Below, one piece after another: positions 11,486-22,690 of a stretch of 64,000 nucleotides of DNA. The notes beneath the pieces were generated by a model that searched no databases, was not told the origin of the DNA, and saw only the letters and a program-made list of their open reading frames with translations. The stretch comes from Phaeoceros laevis. Taxonomy: Eukaryota > Anthocerotophyta > Anthocerotopsida > Notothyladales. Location: NCBI GenBank assembly GCA_049999765.1, contig JBNGIQ010007841.1, forward strand, positions 1 through 64,000, written 5' to 3'. The number at the start of each line of letters is the position of its first letter. The first letter of the stretch is position 1. The position numbers were made by a program, and so were the translations under genes.

Positions 11486-12377
11486 ATGTCAGGGGGAGGA
11501 AGCAGCCAAGTGGAACGAGCCTGTTGGATTTGAGGTAGTGAGGGAGGAGCTGCTCTACTGCGTTGTAAAGGCTGTTCGAAGGCTTACTACTGCGGCAAGC
11601 ATCGCCAGCGGACAGATTGGAAGGAGCACAAGCCGGTGAGGTCAGCAGCTCTCGTCCTTTCCTGCATTGCAATTTGGGGCGTTTTCTCTCATTTTGTGCA
11701 ATACAGCTTTGCAAAGCACCCGGTGCCTCACCCGCTCCAGCTTCTGACCGCAGCTCCGGATCCGGCTTCAAGTCGTCCATCTTCGCTGGAAACGGCGGCC
11801 CTTGGCATGAAGGTCTGGGGCATAAGGAGGTAATGCAATTTTTTGCGAACTGAACCCTGCAATGCTACAAGCTTCAATGTCCAGCGCAAGTTGAAAGGAG
11901 ATCATTGGGGCTGAGAGGTAGTTCATGGTTACCGAGGTTTATGAGCGCCTCATCGACAGCTTCCGCTTGTGTCGTGACGACGACTATAACTTCCGTGGGG
12001 ACGTTTGCGAGTTCTACGGTGGCGGAGATCCTATGCCGGATTTTGAAGAGGTCATCAAGCTGGCGAAGCAGCGCGGGGTGAGTATCAGTCACTAACTCTT
12101 CACTCCCTACTCCCCATGGCTTTCATGTTCAAGGATTATGCACACAATTAGACACGAGCTCTAATTTGGCTCGAGGGTTGAAAAGGTTCTTCCGAGGTGG
12201 TGGAACTCGGATCCTGAACGCAAGCTGAAGCAGACTGCCCTTACCGGTAAATGGGCAAATATCAATCACGCCGTTGAGAAGGGAGACATTCAAGACCATT
12301 ACGCAGACCCCTTCGAACACATGGATCTCAGGTCTGTAACGACTGAAGTCTATGGTGACAGTCCGTGGGCATTTTAA
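11486..12377 (+). CDS. MYND zinc-finger protein with in-frame TGA at a zinc-ligand position
   Basis: Four exons (11486-11635, 11707-11829, 11922-12077, 12186-12377), all phase 0, give 207 codons. The MYND finger is ACWI-TGA-G, then LLRCKGCSKAYYC, then HRQRTDWKEHKPLC. Codon 16 (11531-11533) is TGA where the second Cys of the first C-x2-C pair belongs. All other ligands are present. Downstream are VYERLIDSFRLCRDDDYNF, DPMPDFEEVIKLAKQRG, VLPRWWN and DPFEHMDL..VTTEVYG. These match the small MYND proteins with a C-terminal MSS51-like region found in algae and fungi. It could be a nonsense-mutated gene, a sequencing error or a UGA-recoded (selenocysteine) protein. Everything else about the gene looks functional. 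The exact role is unknown; the MYND finger usually binds protein partners. Confidence 0.75.
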
Positions 12378-13094
12378 GCCCCCACGTGTAAATTATTTTT
12401 CCCGTGGGGAATTTTTCCCGTTTCTTGGTATCTCAGTTGCCAAGTATACGAGCCTCGAAGCTCGGACTCACTGAGAGCAGGGAGCGGGAGCGGGAGATGC
12501 GTGGGATGATTCCCTCTTGCAACAGGGATCATTCCTTGGATATACTGCAGCACCAAAGCCACGCGTCCAATGCTGCTCCAGTTTCCACTTTGCGCTGAGC
12601 CAGCCACCAGCACAGAAACCTCCACCTGTCTTGATTCTTGATCTGGGGGCTGCAGCCTCGAACCCTCAAGATGTATATGCCTTGGAGATCATTTGGAACT
12701 GCTATATTACTTCTTGGACAAACCGTCGAACCAAACCTTACACGGCAAAAACTATATGAATACTCGAGTTTCAAAATGACAAGTTCAATCGAAAGAATAT
12801 GTAATTACTAATACTCTCTAAGCTCTGCACGATATACTAGTCCCCACGCTGAAGGCTAATCTGACAAAAATGCTGAATGCTACCATCCACGTAGCGAAGA
12901 TTATTCCTAATACAAGGTTTCTCAGCTACAAAAATCCACACCGGCAACAGCTTTCCTAAAACCTTGAGCTGGCGAGGACTTCTCTTGTTTGCTCTGTTGC
13001 AACCGACCAACTAGAAGATCCTTATGGATTTCACCGGGTTTGTCAACATTGACGACCTTGCCAGCTTGGCCCTATCATGTGACGGTGCCAAAAC
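12378..13094. other. Convergent intergenic region
   Basis: Between the stops of the MYND gene and the phosphate carrier. It contains a stem-loop at 12506-12532 (ATGATTCCCT / AGGGATCAT) in the probable 3' UTR of the MYND gene. That stem is too short and lacks the unpaired quartet geometry of a standard SECIS element. No coding exon is seen. Confidence 0.45.
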
Positions 13095-14393
13095 TCATCC
13101 CACATTCTGGTGAGCGATCAGACCTGCAGAAATGAAGCCACTGAATAAGGTGTTTGCCTTGACATGCTACCGATGAAATTCAGAGCAAAGCCCAGCCCAT
13201 AGACGCAGGAGTGCAAAATCAAGAAAAGGTTACTACAAACGAGACAACTTACCCGCCTCAAGCTTCTCGTCTTCAACTGGGGCCGGGCCCCCAGTTGTTG
13301 GCAAGCCGCAGAAAACCTTCCAGCTGTCATAGATGCCCCACTGCGCTCCGGTAAGAGTTCCAACCATGAGGATGCGCACACCCAAACCTCTGGACACCAA
13401 AGCTTTGATGCCCATTGTGTCAATGGCCTGCTTCACTGTGGCGCCCTTCGCGTTGTTGAGGAAGGACACAAGGTTGTCGGCAGGGTGAGAGATGATGGCA
13501 CAAGCAATGCCGGCAATATAACCTCCCACGAAGCTGATCGCCAGCTGCTCACTTGGAGAGCACTCGCTCTTGGGACGAGGAACCACATACTTGTACAGAG
13601 CTTCAACTGTATTCTCGAAGGTGCCAAACTTCATCATGGTGTAAGGGATCTGGCGACCCCAAAGGGGCACAAGACCCCTGTACAGAGAAGAAATTCCCTC
13701 GGCCTTGAGCATCTTGGGGAGTCCGTCACTCAGACCCTTAGCATATGTGGGATTTGTTTGCACTCTCACCTTCACCGCCTCAAACGGGCACAAGGCAATA
13801 TCGGCAATGAACTCGGCGGAAGCAGATGCAGACAAGTAGATCAAAGTCTTGTAGTCCTTGGCAACCTTAGGTCCTGCCAAGTCAGAGTACTTCTTCTTGA
13901 AGTACTCGTAAAAGCCGTACTTACAAGCTCCCTGCGCGCTGTAGCCGACGAGCGCCGGGGTGAAACCTTTGAAAAGCCCCCTGACTCCTTGCTCCTCCAG
14001 GATCACCTTGAATCCGGTACTCAGGTTGGGGAACCTGGCATGGTCGATTTGCATATTACACTTGACAACATCCAGCGGAGTCACAGCAGCGTGCGTGAGA
14101 CCACAGCACAACATGCCACCCACAGTGCAAGCAGCAAAGTACTCCTTGGAGTACATCTTGATAGGCTCCCTCGCAGCTGGGACAAACATACCTCCCGCCC
14201 CCTGTACAAGGGCCTTTCCGGAGCTGAGACCCTGAGATCCAACCGTGGCGGAGCCAAATCCCCCGTTTGCCACATAGCCGGAGCTCGCCGGAGTGAGCCG
14301 ACTCGATCCCCCCATCAACGCCAAAGAATTGGATTTGTAAAGGTGATCCGGAAGTAGGGTGTAGCCCGATCTCCTGCTATCCACAAGCGCCAT
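13095..14393 (-). CDS. Mitochondrial phosphate carrier (PHT3/MPT type)
   Basis: Two exons, 14393-13253 and 13123-13095, join in phase 1 (donor G|GTAAGT, acceptor CTGCAG) to give 389 aa. Three mitochondrial-carrier repeats carry the P-x-[DE]-x-x-[KR] signatures TPLDVVKCNMQ, CPFEAVKVRVQ and the degenerate third HPADNLVSFLN. The diagnostic phosphate-carrier segments GFTPALVGYSAQGACKYGFYEYF and YRGLVPLWGRQIPYTMMKF-type are present. It imports phosphate with protons across the inner mitochondrial membrane for ATP synthesis. The first ~75 residues are a leader before the first repeat. The tiny last exon (9 codons including stop) is supported by splice sites and phase only. Confidence 0.93.
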
Positions 14394-14725
14394 TGCAACG
14401 TCTCAGAGATACGCAAACACAATCACCGCAGCTGGCGCACCGACTAGCAAGAAGGGGCAGGTGCTGTAGGAGGAGAGGCGGCAATGCGGCGGTCAATGAG
14501 AGGTAAGGATCTGCGAGCTGGAGGACAGCCCGGAACAACTGAGAGGGAAGACTGTGGGAGTAGTTGAGCGCTTCGCCCCAGACCTAATGTGGCCCGGTCC
14601 GGGATCCGCCGAACCTCGACTCAACGGTTCAGGTGAGCACACATTAGGGCACAGTGTCAGGCTTCCCGAAATCACTCCGGAAGACGTCAGTCCGCGCACA
14701 GCTACGAAGCTACCTCGTTGGTAGG
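14394..14725. promoter_or_regulatory. Putative bidirectional promoter, phosphate carrier / PhyH-like gene
   Basis: 332 nt separate the divergent start codons at 14393 (-) and 14726 (+). No gene lies between them. Shared regulation is inferred from spacing alone. Confidence 0.4.
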
Positions 14726-15831
14726 ATGGCTTCCGACTCGTCCGGCAGGCGAGTTGGAGATGCGTACCACATTACTCCTGAGGATATTCAAGCCTACCAC
14801 AGCGATGGATATGTACATCTCAAGGTGCTTACTTTTAGCTAGCATGTAGAGAAGGCCGGAGCCCAAGGGACAGAGCGCGTTGCCGATGCGGTCTTTGAGC
14901 TTCCTCGGTCTTGATGGCAGGGTGTTTTGTCGGAGGAGGAAATTCTTGTGTTGGAGGAGGAATTCATGGCTTTCATCCGCCGGGAAATAGCTGTGGAGGG
15001 GCGTGACTTTTGTGACATGTCGGGAGATTACTCAAAGCCCATGGACAGCTTCTCCATCATTAATATCATGCTCCCATCCAGGTAGAAGTTGATCACCCAT
15101 GTTTTCAGTTCGTATGGTGCATGCTCCAGCAAGTTGGGGTTTGTCATCCCTTCACCACCTGTGATAATGCAGATACAATCCTAAGCTGGAGAACAACTTA
15201 TATGAGAGGCGTGCGGCATCAATTGCTAGGCAGCTTTTAGGCAATGATATGGTGAAAGATTATGATCAGCTTCTCGCAAAGCCTCCTAATAAACCAGACG
15301 CGGAGTTCAAGTGGTGCGTATAAGCCCAGTCTTTCTGGCTTTGCTTCGTCTGCTCCTGGGCAAGTAGCGCAACGGTGGCTGATAAATCCTTCTTTTGTCC
15401 TCAGGCATCAGGATTTGGCTTACTGGCCTGTCACCGATGACACGAGGACAGCTTCCTTCTGGCTCGCCATCGACGATGCGACTGTACGTAATGGCTGCAT
15501 CCGCTTTGTTCCAGGAACGCATTTGGAGCCGAAACTGAGACCTCATTTGCCCTCACACGGTGATCGAGACAAGTCGCATACATTGGCTGCAGCACTTACA
15601 GACAATGATGCCCCAAGGGCAGTTGAGATTAACCGTGGAGATGCAACTGTTCACCATGAGCGGATTCTTCATGGCTCAGGAGGGAATTTCAGTTTTGACA
15701 GTTGGCGAAGAGCCTGGGTCATCGCGTTCAGAGCGGAGGAGACAGTAGCCAACGAGAGGAGTATTGGCTTTACACATTCTCACAACGATAGCTTACAAGT
15801 TCTGAACTCTGTAGGGAAAGAAACAGAATAG
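14726..15831 (+). CDS. Phytanoyl-CoA dioxygenase (PhyH) family enzyme
   Basis: Exons 14726-14824, 14921-15081, 15173-15313 and 15405-15831 have matching phases (0, 2, 2) and give 275 aa. The start ATG opens MASDSSGRR and then ITPEDIQAYHSDGYVHLK, the typical N-terminal helix-strand of PhyH proteins. The metal-binding H-x-D is WHQDLAYWP, formed across the last splice junction. The distal His and 2-oxoglutarate Arg lie in HHERILHGSGGN..SWRRAWVI. These are Fe(II)/2-oxoglutarate-dependent oxygenases; the substrate cannot be told from sequence. An in-frame upstream ATG at 14654 exists but precedes the conserved start. It converges with the DnaJ gene, 136 nt between stops. Confidence 0.9.
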
Positions 15832-15967
15832 GCAACCATGTGAGGCACAACTACTTGTGCCCAAATGAATCAAAAAACGCATAGAGGACATGGGTACTTC
15901 AAATTATGTGTTGGAGTTATTTCTCCTCCCCGGTAGTCCTGGAGTCGATGCTTGACTTCGGATCTGT

Positions 15968-17930
15968 TTACTGCTGGGCACATTGCACCCGAGGACCCTG
16001 CTCCTCGTCTTCTTCAAAGGCCTCTTGTTGTTGCTGCTGCTGCTTTCTTCTCATTTCCACCTCGATGTCTACATCATGAAGAGTAGTCTCCTCACACTCA
16101 TCAATTTCCATGTCAGTCATTTCACCACTGGGCCTGGGGGGTAGTATGGCCTCCAAGCTCCTGCACTGCTCTACGGTTAAGCTTTCAGGAAACTCCACTC
16201 CCAATTGCAGGTACAACCTACCCTTCATAAAAGGCCTTTGATACTGAGGCATACCCTCATCGTTGATAGCCTTGAATTGGCCTGCATACCAGAAATGCCA
16301 GTTACTACCTTCACCAGCATGATGCTTGCATATGGCAGGCCGTAAAAGTATTAGTAGTGATGATGGACAGCAAGAGACACAAACCTGGCTTCACTGTTTC
16401 CCCAGGAGAAGACTTAATCAGCAATTGCCGGCCATCAAGATGGGTGAGAGGAAATTGGAAGCCACACAAAGCTTCTGTGAGAGACAGGGAGTGCTCCACA
16501 AAAAGATCATCTCCTTTTCTCTTGAATTTGGGATGCTCCTTAAGCTGTAGAACGAAAACGATGTCCCCTGTCTGAGTGTCGGGCTGCAAGAGAACACATT
16601 CTCTGTCAGACAAAGACACAACTCACGACAAAGCCTACTTAACATGAAAAAAATCCTTATCACCAAAATTTAAACCCTTACAGCTTCATCAGCCTCTCCC
16701 TCAAACGTGATCTTTTGGTTATGTTGCATCCCTTTCTGAATGTGCACTTCAAGGAGCTTCTTATCTTGCACCACTTTTGCTCCCTTGCACTGACCACATT
16801 TGTCCTTCTCACTAATGGTTTCACCTGACAGCGACGACACATACTACTTGAGCGGAGGGCAACAGGCAAACTTCGGATCACGTGTCCGACCTTCCAACAT
16901 TTTTACAAGTGTCGAGGTGGATAATACCAACCTGACCCCCGACATTCTGGACAGACATGCTGCATTTGTTGTATCATGTTTGGACCCAATTGTCTAATAG
17001 AGACTTTCATTCCAGATCCCTGGCATCCAGCACAGCGACTAGACGCACCGGTTTTGGATCCTTTGCTGCAAAAAACACAGTATCACCACCGTTATGTCTA
17101 CTCGTAAACCCACTCATCTCAGAAAGATGCAAGCACCGAACACAATAGTAAAACGACACTAACGTAGCAAGCGGACTATACCCTTTACACTTGGGGCAGA
17201 GGACATTTCTGGAGAGTGATAGCTTCTTTGATGTGCCATTATACAGATCCTCCAAGGAGACCTTCAGTGGATGCACCACATCTTCACCTCTTCTCTGCCT
17301 GCGGCCTCCCCTACTACTACCACTACCTGAAAATTCACACATACCCAATAGAGTGAGTCACGGGGATCACGGAAAAAGTGCTGCTGTACGACAGAGTAGG
17401 AGGTCGAATGCTCGTGAAAGTACTTCCAAACGCTGAGCCACTTGATCCGAAGAACTGCTCAAAAAGGTCGAAAGGGTTATGGCCACTAGGCCCTCCTCCC
17501 TCCTTCAGCGCGTCTTCCCCATATTGATCGTAGACTTCCCTTTTCTCCGGATCACTGAGAACTTCGTAAGCCTGCGCGAGCTCCTTGAACTGGCGGACAC
17601 TCAGCAAGCATCAGCAACAATTCATAAAAAACCAGCAAGCCGGTAGATGCGCTCGCAACCGTTATGCGAAAGCAACTACAAGATCCATCTAATTTACTCC
17701 ACTGATCAATTACGCAGCAATCCGAAACACCTGCGACAAGGACACGGATGCCAGCTCAAAACCGGCCAAAACCACACCTTCTCGGGATCCCCGCCCTTGT
17801 CGGGATGATTCTTAATGGCCGCCTTCCTGTATGCCTTCTTCAGCTCGTCCTGCGACGCACTTTTGCTAACACCGAGCACGTCATAATACCTGGTGTTGTC
17901 ACTCTTCTTGGGGTGCATACGCCCGAACAT
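15968..17930 (-). CDS. Type-A DnaJ/Hsp40 co-chaperone with farnesylation motif (plant J2/J3 type)
   Basis: Seven exons: 17930-17778, 17589-17424, 17326-17182, 17065-16932, 16824-16682, 16583-16385, 16281-15968. All phases match, giving 417 aa. The J-domain has [22 protein letters not shown] and the HPD motif [11 protein letters not shown]-rich linker follows, then four zinc motifs ([32 protein letters not shown]), the substrate-binding C-terminal domain and a Q/E-rich tail. The protein ends VQCAQQ, a CaaX box for farnesylation. It stimulates Hsp70 ATPase in the cytosol and at membranes. The length equals the usual ~415-420 aa, so the gene looks intact. Confidence 0.95.
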
Positions 17931-19427
17931 GGTGTCAGATTTGTGGACACTTCAACTGCTAGCTTAGGTGCCAACAGCCCTCCCTTCCCCGCTCGCTGAC
18001 CTCTACCTGCGTGAGATCCACTGCCTGCCGTAGCTCGACGAATTGTGACCAGGTACTGTATGTTCCCTGCCGCTAGCCGGCCTCGGGGGAATGAGAGGGG
18101 AGGACCCGATCGCAGCACCTCAGCAGCCGTAGAGAGGGCTGTAGGAATCAGGAATCTGAATTTATACTTGAGAGGACTGAAAAGATAACCCTAAGGCGTT
18201 GATTCCGGCAGCCCACTTTTGGGACCCTTACGAAAACGGCTTTCCAAATGCAGTCCTAAATATAGCTACTTTCGGTAGTCGGTAGTACTCTGTACACCGG
18301 AGCGAGAGCTCCCATAGGACCACGCGGCCTCCAACGTCCTGCATTCCCCTTCATCGGGAAATGGCGCGTGATCGTTGATAGCACCTTAGTTTACCAATTC
18401 GTGGCGCCGAAGGCTCTATCATCTCTATCAACCATCCGGAAGGCCCAGCTGGTTGGGGAGATGCTTGCTTGGGAGATGCTTGATAAGAAAACACCGATCT
18501 GGAACATTGCACCATATCTGCTAGCTACATTGATCAGCTCTCCCGATAAGGGGAGAGGGCAAGTGAGCACGATATCATTTGCTAGTGCAAGGACCGTTCA
18601 GCTGCCGCGCTTCACAGTTGTAGCCCCAAAAGGTCGATTGCAAGCAACTTCGCGGTTGTAGCCCCAACAGGTAGACCAAGGTCCCTGGACAGGGGCTCAC
18701 GGTTGTCGCTTACAATCCCTGGACGGGGGCTCCTGGTTGTCGCTTACAATCACTAGACGAGAGCTCCAGGTCGCCGGTCGAAAAACCTGACGGGGTGTTC
18801 AATTCCCATGTGGAGTTGGCTAAACACCATAATCTTCCTACTACTACTACTACTTGTTGTCGACTCGTCATGAGCACGTTGTCGTCATTTGTTGTGAAAG
18901 AATGAATGCATTCCAGCATACTCTTAGGTCTTCCAGGCACTATGTCAAGTGCGACATGGAACTCACTAATCACTTAATCCTAATTACTCTAGATGACATG
19001 CTCGATTCCCATGTGGAGTCGGTCAACACGACTTCTTCTTCCGCTAGTGTGACATTGCTGCAAACTGCTGGCTATGGCGTCCGTGAACTTGCTATGGCGC
19101 CGTAACCCTCTTTCAATAAATGTAACCCTGACAGATGCACCAGAACAGCCAAAATGTAAGTAACGGGGCAAGGCTGGTTTTATGCGACCTGGCCCAGCCC
19201 AACCACTGACATGTCACCAGCTCCGAGACCCGAAGACGTCCCGATGTACCTAAAAAAAGACCCGGAGAAAAAATTTGGTCTAGAGCAGGGCTCTGGGCTA
19301 CGGGACAAAATTGTTACTTGTCTTTAGCGTGACTAGGCATGCCAAGTTCTGGCTATGAGGCTAGTCTGGGTCTCATTCAAACCTAGCCTCGGAGCCTCCA
19401 CGCTCTGAGCCTCCAAATATTTTTTCA
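17931..19427. other. Intergenic, low-copy repeats, no gene recognised
   Basis: Contains the DnaJ promoter, then unassigned sequence. One weak plus-strand ORF near 18.37-18.66 kb has no recognisable family. The 14-mer ttcccatgtggagt occurs at about 18799 and 19007. The stretch looks like degenerate repeat DNA. Confidence 0.4.
18610..18775. repeat. Short imperfect tandem repeats (periods about 34-38 nt)
   Basis: ggttgtagccccaa occurs at about 18617 and 18655. ggttgtcgcttacaat occurs at 18701 and 18735, a 34-nt period, with a gggggctcc/gagagctcc box in each unit. It looks like a small minisatellite with two related unit types. Confidence 0.65.
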
Positions 19428-20100
19428 AGCGCCGGTAACTACTTGGACTTAGTCATGCTTTAAAAAAAAACAAATAAGTTAGAAAAAAGCATAATTTTAA
19501 ACAACTTGCCGGATTAAAATAATCGATTCCAAATGAAATTCTGGATCAGGGCAATTACCGGTGTCCAATAAATTATTTTTTTTTGAATTCATTACATTCT
19601 AAGATGCATAATTGCATTCGCTCCAGAGGTAGTACTTTTATTTTAATCCGGCAAGTTATGCAAAAGTTATACTTTTTTCTAACTCAATTGATTTATAAAA
19701 GGCACAACTAAGTCTAAGTCAGGGACTCAGGTCGGTTATCGGCGCCTAGTAAAAATGTATTTTTTGTTCGAATTCTTTACACTCTAAGCTGCAGAATTGC
19801 ATTTGGAATCAAATGGTGGTATTTTATTTTAATACGGAAAATTATGCAAAATTTATGTTTCTTTCTAATTCAGCTGATTCACAAAAAGCACAATTAAGCC
19901 AGGCCGGTTATCGGTGCCCAGTAAAAATGTACTTTTTGTTCAAATTTTTTACATTCTAAGCTGCGGAATTATATTGGGAATCGAATGGTGGTATTTTCAT
20001 TTTAATACCGCAAGTTATGCAAAAACTATGCTTTTTTCTAGCTCATTTGATTTATAAAGACCACGACTAAGTCACACCAGTTATCGGTGCCCAGTAAATG
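19428..20100. repeat. Satellite-like tandem array (~170-180 nt unit) with one inverted unit
   Basis: The markers ggtgtccaataaa, ggcgcctagtaaaa, ggtgcccagtaaaa and ggtgcccagtaaat recur at about 19559, 19741, 19912 and 20086. Each is followed by ctaagctgc..aattgcat, ggtggtattttattttaat and gcaagttatgcaaaa. Unit spacing is about 170-180 nt. The block at about 19428-19535 is the same unit in reverse complement (actaagtc..., tagaaaaaagcataa, cttgccggattaaaat). Copies are diverged. Very AT-rich and non-coding. Confidence 0.75.
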
Positions 20101-21034
20101 GCATGGCTGCTCATCTAGACATTCCATGGCTGCTCAACTATCCGTAATGGAGCTAACAAATTTGTTATGCACTTACGTGATGTCCTTTCCCATTGCATGC
20201 CTTGTAGCTAAGCTGGCAAAAACAGGGTAAAATCTGAGGAAACTAGGTTTTGCCGCCGCTATGGACAGCTGGCCACTGTCTGCAGTTCGCTGTCACCATA
20301 ATCTCCCCCGCTAGTACTTAGCTAAAACCCGCTCCAGAACGATCCAACAGGTCTTCTTTGACTTTGTATGTTCCTACTAAAAAGGGCACATGTATATGAA
20401 GAGCTCATCTTAGTTTGCTGAGCTCTTAGTTTGCTAAATAAAAGAAGAAACGCCACCCATGAACTATCCAAAAGGCAATATACATGTATTCTGTAAAGGA
20501 CTTACCTGTGAGGTAGCTAGGAAGTTACATGAAGTAACTAGTGTGTTACTTGATATCTAGCTGGGCTAGGTGTCAGATATTGATAGGTTGGAATTGGGCA
20601 TGAGTTGAGTACAGATCTAAGTTAGGTTTGGGACCTAAGCTTAGGACTGGCTCTGGAGCTCTGTCCTGGAAGATTCCATTATAGCAAGAGCTTAAGTTAG
20701 CAACTGCTTAGGTCTGGGACCTAACTTTAGAGGTAGATGCTTAGGTCGGGGACCTAAGTTTAGGTCTAGCTCTACAGGCTCTTTGCTGTACCTTGATATA
20801 TAAAGAAAGGGCTGGCCCCTGTAGGGGACAGCAAGTCCATCTGCGTTGTAGCAGCTCTGGGCGGGATCTAGGGTCTTAATGCTGTGTCTTGTGTGCAATT
20901 GTGTTAATCATCTGAAGGAAAGATGTAGGGGTAAATCCTCATTAACCGAGGTCTGTTACATATTCATGCATTTATTCATAAATCTAAGGAGAACCCTTTA
21001 AAGAGTTAATGGAAGTGGGTCGGCCGTTTAACGA

Positions 21035-21114
21035 CCTACTCTCTAAGGTAGGAGATGACCTAGACCGTTGGACAAGATACACTTTACTTATATGCTCCTA
21101 CCTTAGAGAGTAGG
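21035..21114. repeat. Perfect 20-bp inverted repeat, 40-nt spacer
   Basis: CCTACTCTCTAAGGTAGGAG (21035-21054) and its exact reverse complement (21095-21114) flank 40 nt. Outside the arms the similarity decays (ggccgtttaacga versus ccatttaatgacc). The motif agagtaggcc[g/a]tt[a/t]aatga recurs near 23.05 kb. A MITE-like or foldback element terminus is plausible. Confidence 0.7.
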
Positions 21115-21521
21115 CCATTTAATGACCTACCCTCCTACTTTCCTCTTGTACTGCAAGGAGACCTACAACCTACTCTTGGGTAGGTGCATGGGTTGGTGAC
21201 CACAAAATGTGGTGACACCATTCATTTGATGCAGATGTAAAAAATGGCCAGCTTTTGGACAAAAAAAATCTAGAAGGTTCCTGTCACGGAACATGCTATT
21301 TTATAAACCGTTCCCTAGGAACTAGTTTAGTAAAAGCTAGATGACGTGGCGGCAAGGCAATAGTTAAAAAGGCGGTCGAATCAAAACATTGGGTAACTGC
21401 ATTTACGCCTGTATTTAAACTAATGCACGCCGATCGAGGCTAGGGTTTAACAAGTGCTGTTTCAGTTCCATTTACAACAAAAATTTAACTATGTCTTCTT
21501 TAGATCATGTCTTGCCTTTTT

Positions 21522-22251
21522 CTAAATGATCACTTGGCTATTATGTCTATCAACAACACTTACCAGTGGGGCTGGCATTACCTTTTGCTTTTTGTTCAAC
21601 CTTGAACTTGTTTGTGGTTGGGTATACTTGTCCTTCAATGTAGTCCTTAGATCCTCTTGGGGTGTGGTTACTATTAGCTGAAGGTAACCAGATGAGCATA
21701 TGATTAAGAGCCTTCTTACAGCATCCTTTTTTGCAGCATTAATGATCATGTCTGTGCCATTATGGGTGTAAAGCCTCTCCACATTAAGTGAGGCAAAAGC
21801 AGATAATTGATCTAGATTCCCCATGTGCATTTGGCAGAGAACAGGAATTAACCTTGCACTTGATGCTAACAACATGAAGATCAGGTCAGGCCCAAAGGCT
21901 TGCTCGAGTCCTATGTGCAAGACAGGAGCAAAAGTTGCACTTCGTTTTTCAATGGCAGTCAACCAATTTGCTAATCTGTAAGTCCTAGTGATAGTTTGAA
22001 TTTTAGCAACACTATCAACTAGATGCTTCACAAGAGTACACACCTCACTGTAGATCGAAAGCACACTTAGGCAGCTTCTTAAAGTGCATGGACAAAACCT
22101 CTAGTATAGGCTTGTTGTTATCAAAAAAATTCCCCCAACCTTCTACTATATGGACCTCCCATGCCTCACCCAAATGCCCAAATGACTCACTAATATCAGC
22201 AAATTTCTTCTTGACATACATTTCTCTCTCTGCTGCTAACAAGCTGTTCAA
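21522..22251 (-). pseudogene. Unidentified ORF remnant (two overlapping frames)
   Basis: Minus-strand ORFs of 68 aa (22251-22045) and 180 aa (22064-21522) overlap by about 20 nt in different frames and would make a single ~245-aa protein with one frameshift or a small intron. The product is mainly helical: AEREMYVKKKFADISESFGHLGEAWEV at the start, and a Lys-rich end SSRLNKKQKVMP. I do not recognise a family. The setting, an AT-rich repeat island next to a foldback, suggests a decayed transposon or captured gene fragment, but no transposase motif was seen. Confidence 0.35.
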
Positions 22252-22430
22252 TAAAGCCTTGCAGACTAGGGCTCATTGACTGCAGAGCGATAGTGCCTTG
22301 GATGCTTAACATTTTCAATATGTTTTAACAACAATGCACTGTTGTAGAAAAAAGTCCCATTTCCTTGTGTACTGAACATCTGCACTAGTCGGGCATCTAT
22401 AATGACATGCCCTCTATTAAGTGGCTTACC

Positions 22431-22690
22431 TCGAAGGAGGATAACTTAACAGTATGGAGCAAGCCGGCTTCCTGTATTGAGATGAGGCCGAAGGTGGCGA
22501 ATCGCAGTATCTCTCGGGGCTTGCCGCCCGGCAACTAACTATTAGTGCCAGCCATGAGTTCTGCCAAGGGGGACGCGCGCGAACGTACGTTACCTTGCCC
22601 CACTACGGCCGAAAATGCGGTGGCTGCCCTATGACTTCTTCCTTCCTTCGGAAACCCTTCATGCAGACTTGCCGTAACGACTCTCAGGGG
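22431..22690. other. GC-rich insert in AT-rich DNA, possible organellar transfer
   Basis: This ~260-nt block (from about cctcgaaggaggataac to cgtaacgactctc) is clearly richer in G+C than the AT-rich sequence on both sides. It contains strings such as cttgccgcccggcaactaac that read like plant organellar spacer DNA. It has no long ORF. Mitochondrial or plastid origin is a guess from composition. Confidence 0.25.

Noticed and set aside
12506-12532. Stem-loop in the MYND gene 3' flank considered as a SECIS element
   Set aside because: The stem pairs almost fully, is only about 9-10 bp and lacks the unpaired TGA..GA quartet geometry and spacing of eukaryotic SECIS elements.
13485-14357. A 290-codon plus-strand frame antisense to the phosphate carrier
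   Set aside because: No domain similarity; the minus strand shows three carrier signatures and a complete two-exon gene.
18368-18661. Plus-strand ORF resembling a retroelement polymerase fragment (GKWRVIVDST)
   Set aside because: The resemblance is limited to a few residues and no catalytic or flanking retroelement motif was found.
20507-20960. Possible solo LTR (TGT...ACA ends with an internal tatataaag box)
   Set aside because: No target-site duplication at the proposed ends, no second LTR, primer-binding site or polypurine tract, so TG/CA ends could be chance.
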